This document shows positions 35,472 to 38,166 of a stretch of 38,166 nucleotides of DNA, one piece after another; position 1 is the first letter of the stretch; every line of letters begins with the position of its first letter. A program made the translations under genes and the position numbers. Under the pieces are notes generated by a model that was not told where the DNA came from, made no database searches, and worked only from the letters and a program-made list of their open reading frames with translations. Origin of the DNA: Candidatus Heritagella gallinarum (GTDB lineage: Bacteria; Bacillota; Clostridia; Oscillospirales; Acutalibacteraceae); contig CAJFNK010000079.1 of the NCBI GenBank assembly GCA_904394685.1, positions 1-38,166 on the forward strand. The letters are read 5' to 3'.

Positions 35472-35485
35472 TGTAAACGTTTTCA
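35472..35485 (+). promoter_or_regulatory. Catabolite-responsive element (cre) upstream of pfkA
   Basis: TGTAAACGTTTTCA matches the cre consensus TGWAANCGNTNWCA at every position. It starts 8 bases after the dnaE stop and lies about 130 bases upstream of the predicted pfkA transcription start. CcpA with HPr-Ser-P is the expected binder. An upstream site would fit activation of glycolysis rather than repression, though the distance is longer than in well-known cases. Confidence 0.7.
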
Positions 35486-35578
35486 TCTGCTTTCTTGCGA
35501 GAGCATCCTGTTTGTGAAAAAAATAGCAAAATGAGACAATTTCCCTATATAGGCGGGATAATTTTACATGTTGGACAC

Positions 35579-35607
35579 TTGATTATTGCCGCCCCTTTTA
35601 TTATAAT
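35579..35607 (+). promoter_or_regulatory. Promoter of pfkA
   Basis: TTGATT (35579-35584, 4/6), a 17-base spacer, TATAAT (35602-35607, 6/6), leaving a leader of about 80 bases before the ATG at 35694. The 229-base gap between dnaE and pfkA holds this promoter and the cre site; no terminator hairpin for dnaE is obvious in it. Confidence 0.7.
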
Positions 35608-35693
35608 AATGTGTAAGGAACAAGAATCAGCAGGCTACATCTGCTTTCTCTTAATAGGATTAGAATTATAACGTTTTAGGAGGACGGTATACT

Positions 35694-36662
35694 ATGAGCA
35701 ACAAAACGATTGCCGTATTGACCAGCGGAGGAGACGCTCCTGGAATGAATGCAGCGCTTCGGGCAGTGGTCCGTGGGGGCATTTCTTATGGGATGAATGT
35801 TTATGGCGTCCGCAGAGGATATAACGGATTGCTCAATGGCGATATGATTGAGATGAACCTTCGCAGTGTATCCGATATCATTCATAACGGCGGTACTGCT
35901 CTGTTTACAGCCCGCAGCCCTGAATTTAATACACCTGCCGGTGTGCAGAAAGCGGCCGACAGATGCCGTGCTATGGGAATCGATGGCGTAGTGGTGATTG
36001 GCGGCGACGGTTCTTTCCGTGGCGCCCGTGACCTGACCAATGCCGGTATCCCCTGTATCGGCGTTCCCGGTACCATTGATAACGATATTGCTTGTACTGA
36101 ATATACCGTCGGTTTTGACACCGCCATGAATACCGCCATGGAAATGATCGACCGTCTGCGTGACACGACCGAATCCCATGACCGTTGCAGCGTGGTAGAG
36201 GTAATGGGTCGCCGTTGCGGCGATATTGCCCTGCACACCGGTATTGCAGTGGGTGCAACTGCCATTCTGGTGCCCGAAGTCCCCTATGACTTTGAGCGTG
36301 ATGTAATCCAGCGCATGAAGTTTACACAGAAGACCGGCAAAAAACACTTTATCATTATTGTGGCCGAAGGTGTTGGCGGCGTTGAAAAGCTGGCAAAGGA
36401 TATCGAGGCAGCTACCGGCATTGAATCCAGAGCGACCATTCTTGGCCATGTGCAGCGTGGTGGTTCCCCCACACTGCGTGACCGTGTGATGGCAAGCCGG
36501 ATGGGATACCATGCCGTTGAACTGCTGGATCGTGGAATCGGCAACCGTGTAGTGGCATATCGTGAGAGCAAGGTTGTTGACTTTGATATCACTGAGGCAC
36601 TGGATATGAAGCGTGTATTCGATATGGAGCTCTATGAAATTGCCCTTCGCATTTCCATCTGA
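35694..36662 (+). CDS. pfkA: ATP-dependent 6-phosphofructokinase
   Basis: Glycolytic enzyme that phosphorylates fructose-6-phosphate at C1. The 322-residue length and motifs are those of the bacterial ATP-dependent, allosteric type: LTSGGDAPGMNAALRAVVR at the N-terminus, the ATP-site IGGDGSFRGA with Gly in the ATP-type position (GGDG), PGTIDND with the catalytic Asp, EVMGRRCGDIALHTG, and GHVQRGGSPTLRDRVMASR. ATG 35694 follows a strong AGGAGG. It is transcribed from its own promoter and ends at a perfect hairpin. In many Clostridia pfkA is followed by pyk; here it is alone. Confidence 0.97.
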   Translation: MSNKTIAVLTSGGDAPGMNAALRAVVRGGISYGMNVYGVRRGYNGLLNGDMIEMNLRSVSDIIHNGGTALFTARSPEFNTPAGVQKAADRCRAMGIDGVVVIGGDGSFRGARDLTNAGIPCIGVPGTIDNDIACTEYTVGFDTAMNTAMEMIDRLRDTTESHDRCSVVEVMGRRCGDIALHTGIAVGATAILVPEVPYDFERDVIQRMKFTQKTGKKHFIIIVAEGVGGVEKLAKDIEAATGIESRATILGHVQRGGSPTLRDRVMASRMGYHAVELLDRGIGNRVVAYRESKVVDFDITEALDMKRVFDMELYEIALRISI

Positions 36663-36685
36663 TTTCTGAATATTATGAAATATAG

Positions 36686-36726
36686 AAAGCCCGTTCTGAC
36701 TGGATTGCCAGAACGGGCTTTTTTGT
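36686..36726 (+). terminator. Terminator of pfkA
   Basis: A perfect 13-base-pair stem (arms 36686-36698 and 36709-36721, core AAGCCCGTTCTG) with a 10-base loop and TTTTTTG after it. It lies 24 bases past the stop and also faces the end of the convergent membrane-protein gene. Confidence 0.93.
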
Positions 36727-36742
36727 TAGGAAAAGAAGGAAG

Positions 36743-37948
36743 TCAGGACATTTCCTGAATCAACATAAAGACTGCGCCAAAGACATTAATGGCAATTCCC
36801 GCAAAACAGAGGAAGCGTTCCCAAATGCGGACATCCTGCCGCAGAGTCAGGCTCAGCCCAATCAGGGCGGCGGGAAGAAGGTCTACCGTATACCGTGCGC
36901 CAAACTGCCATCCACCCATTGTTTTGTGGGCACATAGCGCCAGAAGGATTGCTGTAAAAGTAAGGAGCGACAAAAGTGCGGCGGGAAGCTGCTCTCTCCA
37001 TAGACGGCGTGAGAACATACGGATTCCCCACACCAGAAACACCGGGTTTACCAAAAAGAACAGGAACCCGTTAAATAGGGGGAATTCAATCAAAAGGGAA
37101 GATGTGATAGAGGGCAAGCGGAACAGCTGCAGAAAATTGGGGATAATATAGGAAGGATGAAACTGCCCATAAACACTTTGCGTAAATTCGGGCAGATAGT
37201 TATGTCCAAACTCCAGAGGAGAGTCAAACCGGACGAAATTATACGCTGTCATGGCGGCAGCTATCGCCGTTACCGACAGGATTCCCGGAAGTAGGGAGAA
37301 AAGGGTGTGTTTCAGGGTCCGGCGTCCTTCCAGCAGATAGTAGATTCCGGCTCCCAGCAGGTATATAGCAGAAAAGGGGCGGCATCCAACCGCCAATGCA
37401 AATAAAATCAAAGAAAGGTTTTTACGGTCAGCAGCCATACACCAGACTGCCAGCATGCACAGCGCTAAATTGAGTACCTGTGCCTGATTCCATACTCCGC
37501 CTGTGCGGGAGAGCTCTGTGAGATTGGTGGCATAGGTGAAAAATACCGCCCAAAACCCACACAGATGAGTTGGACAGCCAAAAGTCCGAAAACAGCCGAA
37601 AGCGGCAATAAAGGCAATCATGGCATACAGGGCGATTAACAGGTTGGCAGGACTGAATCCAAAAGCCCACACAAACGGCAGTGAAAGCAGGCTGGGAAAA
37701 GGCGGGAAGGATACATAATATTTTCCATCGTAGATGGCAAGTTCCAGCCAGGTATAAGACGCTCCGTTTTCGATATCGATACGCCCTTGCAGCCAGTTTT
37801 GTGCTTGAAGGCCATAGTTGTCATAGACAGCGGGGGAAAGCAAAGTGCCGCCGGCCAGAGTATGGTAGAGGAGATAACACAGGGCAAGAACAGAAAGGCT
37901 GAGCGCAAGATATTCCGCAGTCTGTTTCCGCTGGGTGGTGGGAGCCAT
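36743..37948 (-). CDS. Polytopic membrane protein, GT-C glycosyltransferase-like
   Basis: A 401-residue protein with about 10-11 hydrophobic segments. The first outer loop, after helix 1, reads SPAVYDNYGLQAQNWLQGRIDIENG, then YTWLELAIYDGKYYVSFPPFPSLL. An acidic residue in a large first loop is characteristic of GT-C enzymes that use polyprenyl-phosphate sugars (PMT/ArnT/mannosyltransferase-like). I do not recognise a named family with certainty. RVNP-type motifs are absent; GCRPFSAIYLLGAG and HKTMGGWQFGARYTVDLLPA are notable conserved-looking blocks. A weak AGGTG site precedes the ATG at 37948. It is alone, between the pfkA terminator and the tRNA terminator. A role in surface glycan or teichoic acid modification is inference. 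Confidence 0.8.
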   Translation of the reverse strand: MAPTTQRKQTAEYLALSLSVLALCYLLYHTLAGGTLLSPAVYDNYGLQAQNWLQGRIDIENGASYTWLELAIYDGKYYVSFPPFPSLLSLPFVWAFGFSPANLLIALYAMIAFIAAFGCFRTFGCPTHLCGFWAVFFTYATNLTELSRTGGVWNQAQVLNLALCMLAVWCMAADRKNLSLILFALAVGCRPFSAIYLLGAGIYYLLEGRRTLKHTLFSLLPGILSVTAIAAAMTAYNFVRFDSPLEFGHNYLPEFTQSVYGQFHPSYIIPNFLQLFRLPSITSSLLIEFPLFNGFLFFLVNPVFLVWGIRMFSRRLWREQLPAALLSLLTFTAILLALCAHKTMGGWQFGARYTVDLLPAALIGLSLTLRQDVRIWERFLCFAGIAINVFGAVFMLIQEMS

Positions 37949-37974
37949 AAAAACACCTTCTTCGACAAGCTTTG

Positions 37975-38020
37975 AATATAAAGAAAAAGAAGCAAGCCAA
38001 AATTTGACTTGCTTCTTTTT
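37975..38020 (-). terminator. Terminator of the tRNA cluster
   Basis: Minus strand stem AAAAAGAAGCAAG / CTTGCTTCTTTTT (13 pairs, arms 38020-38008 and 37996-37984), followed by CTTTATATTC. It begins directly at the CCA end of tRNA-Thr. Confidence 0.85.
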
Positions 38021-38095
38021 GGAGCTGCTAACCAGATTCGAACTGGTGACCTCATCCTTACCAAGGATGTGCTCTGCCTACTGAGCCATAGCAGC
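38020..38095 (-). tRNA. tRNA-Thr (anticodon GGT)
   Basis: A complete cloverleaf on the minus strand: acceptor GCTGCTA/TAGCAGC (38095-38089 with 38030-38024), D arm with GGCTCAGTAGGCAGAGC, anticodon stem CATCC/GGATG with loop TTGGTAA (anticodon GGT), T arm ACCAG/CTGGT with TTCGAAT, discriminator T, and an encoded CCA (38022-38020). It is the last gene of a tRNA pair with tRNA-Asp. Confidence 0.95.
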
Positions 38096-38099
38096 ATAC

Positions 38100-38166
38100 T
38101 GGCGACCCGGAACGGGCTCGAACCGTCGACCTCTAGCGTGACAGGCTAGCGTTCTAACCAACTGAA
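38100..38166 (-). tRNA. tRNA-Asp (anticodon GTC), 5' end cut by the window edge
   Basis: Minus strand: D arm TTCAGTTGGTTAGAA, anticodon stem CTAGC/GCTAG with loop CTGTCAC (anticodon GTC), T arm with GGTTCGAGCCC, 3' acceptor strand CCGGGTC, discriminator G (an identity element of tRNA-Asp) and encoded CCA. The 5' acceptor strand lies outside the window. It is four bases upstream of tRNA-Thr, so both are processed from one transcript. Confidence 0.93.

Noticed and set aside
1-38166. CRISPR arrays, insertion sequences, phage genes or integrase sites
   Set aside because: No regularly spaced repeats, transposase or integrase motifs were seen on either strand. The tRNA genes at the right edge show no partial duplicate that would suggest an attachment site.

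Overview
The window looks like a chromosomal segment of a low-to-mid GC Gram-positive anaerobe, most likely a Clostridia member of the gut Oscillospiraceae/Ruminococcaceae type. This rests on the syntenic block hprK - PHP hydrolase - murB - rapZ - whiA - dnaE - pfkA, strong AGGAGG-type ribosome binding sites, a CcpA-type cre site and LacI-family glycan regulation. The taxonomic call is inference from gene content; no rRNA is present.

Layout. 1-1559 (minus): an ApbE flavinyltransferase and a NusG-domain-II protein overlap by four bases, followed by the first codons of a third gene cut by the window edge. 1792-2757: a fructokinase-like PfkB sugar kinase with a perfect terminator. 3170-16423: a long plus-strand glycan operon with two MalF/MalG-type permeases, an amidohydrolase, a lipoprotein sugar-binding protein, a GH38 alpha-mannosidase, an esterase, a GH13_20 amylase-like enzyme, a GH127-type (DUF1680) glycosidase and a UroD/MtaA-type protein. 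It has no ABC ATPase, and none of its enzymes has a signal peptide, so whole oligosaccharides are probably imported and cut in the cytoplasm. 16450-19317 (minus): a second GH13_20 gene and a LacI-family repressor. The promoters of the two units, 16 kb apart, carry the same 16-base pseudo-palindrome in mirror orientation, which defines a local regulon.

Two catabolic genes of this regulon are broken in the sequence as given. The GH38 gene has an in-frame TAG where the family has Trp. The second GH13_20 gene has a one-base frame change at a run of six T, which also forms an in-phase U UUU UUA slippery heptamer. Next to them (19457-20204) lie the 3' parts of divergent MATE-transporter and MerR-regulator genes, both lacking their 5' ends, as expected from a deletion scar.

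20323-23225: a serine beta-lactamase-like hydrolase and a GH32 fructosidase. 23336-25672 (minus): undecaprenyl-diphosphatase UppP and an oligosaccharide flippase, which together suggest lipid-linked glycan turnover and export. 25945-27093 (minus): a GT4 glycosyltransferase. 27315-36662: the housekeeping block, with HPr kinase (carbon control) at one end and phosphofructokinase, preceded by a consensus cre site, at the other. 36743-38166 (minus): a polytopic GT-C-like membrane protein, then tRNA-Thr(GGT) and a cut tRNA-Asp(GTC).

The most interesting signals are the split glycosidases, the shared operator, and the MtaA-type protein and amidohydrolase inside a glycosidase operon.
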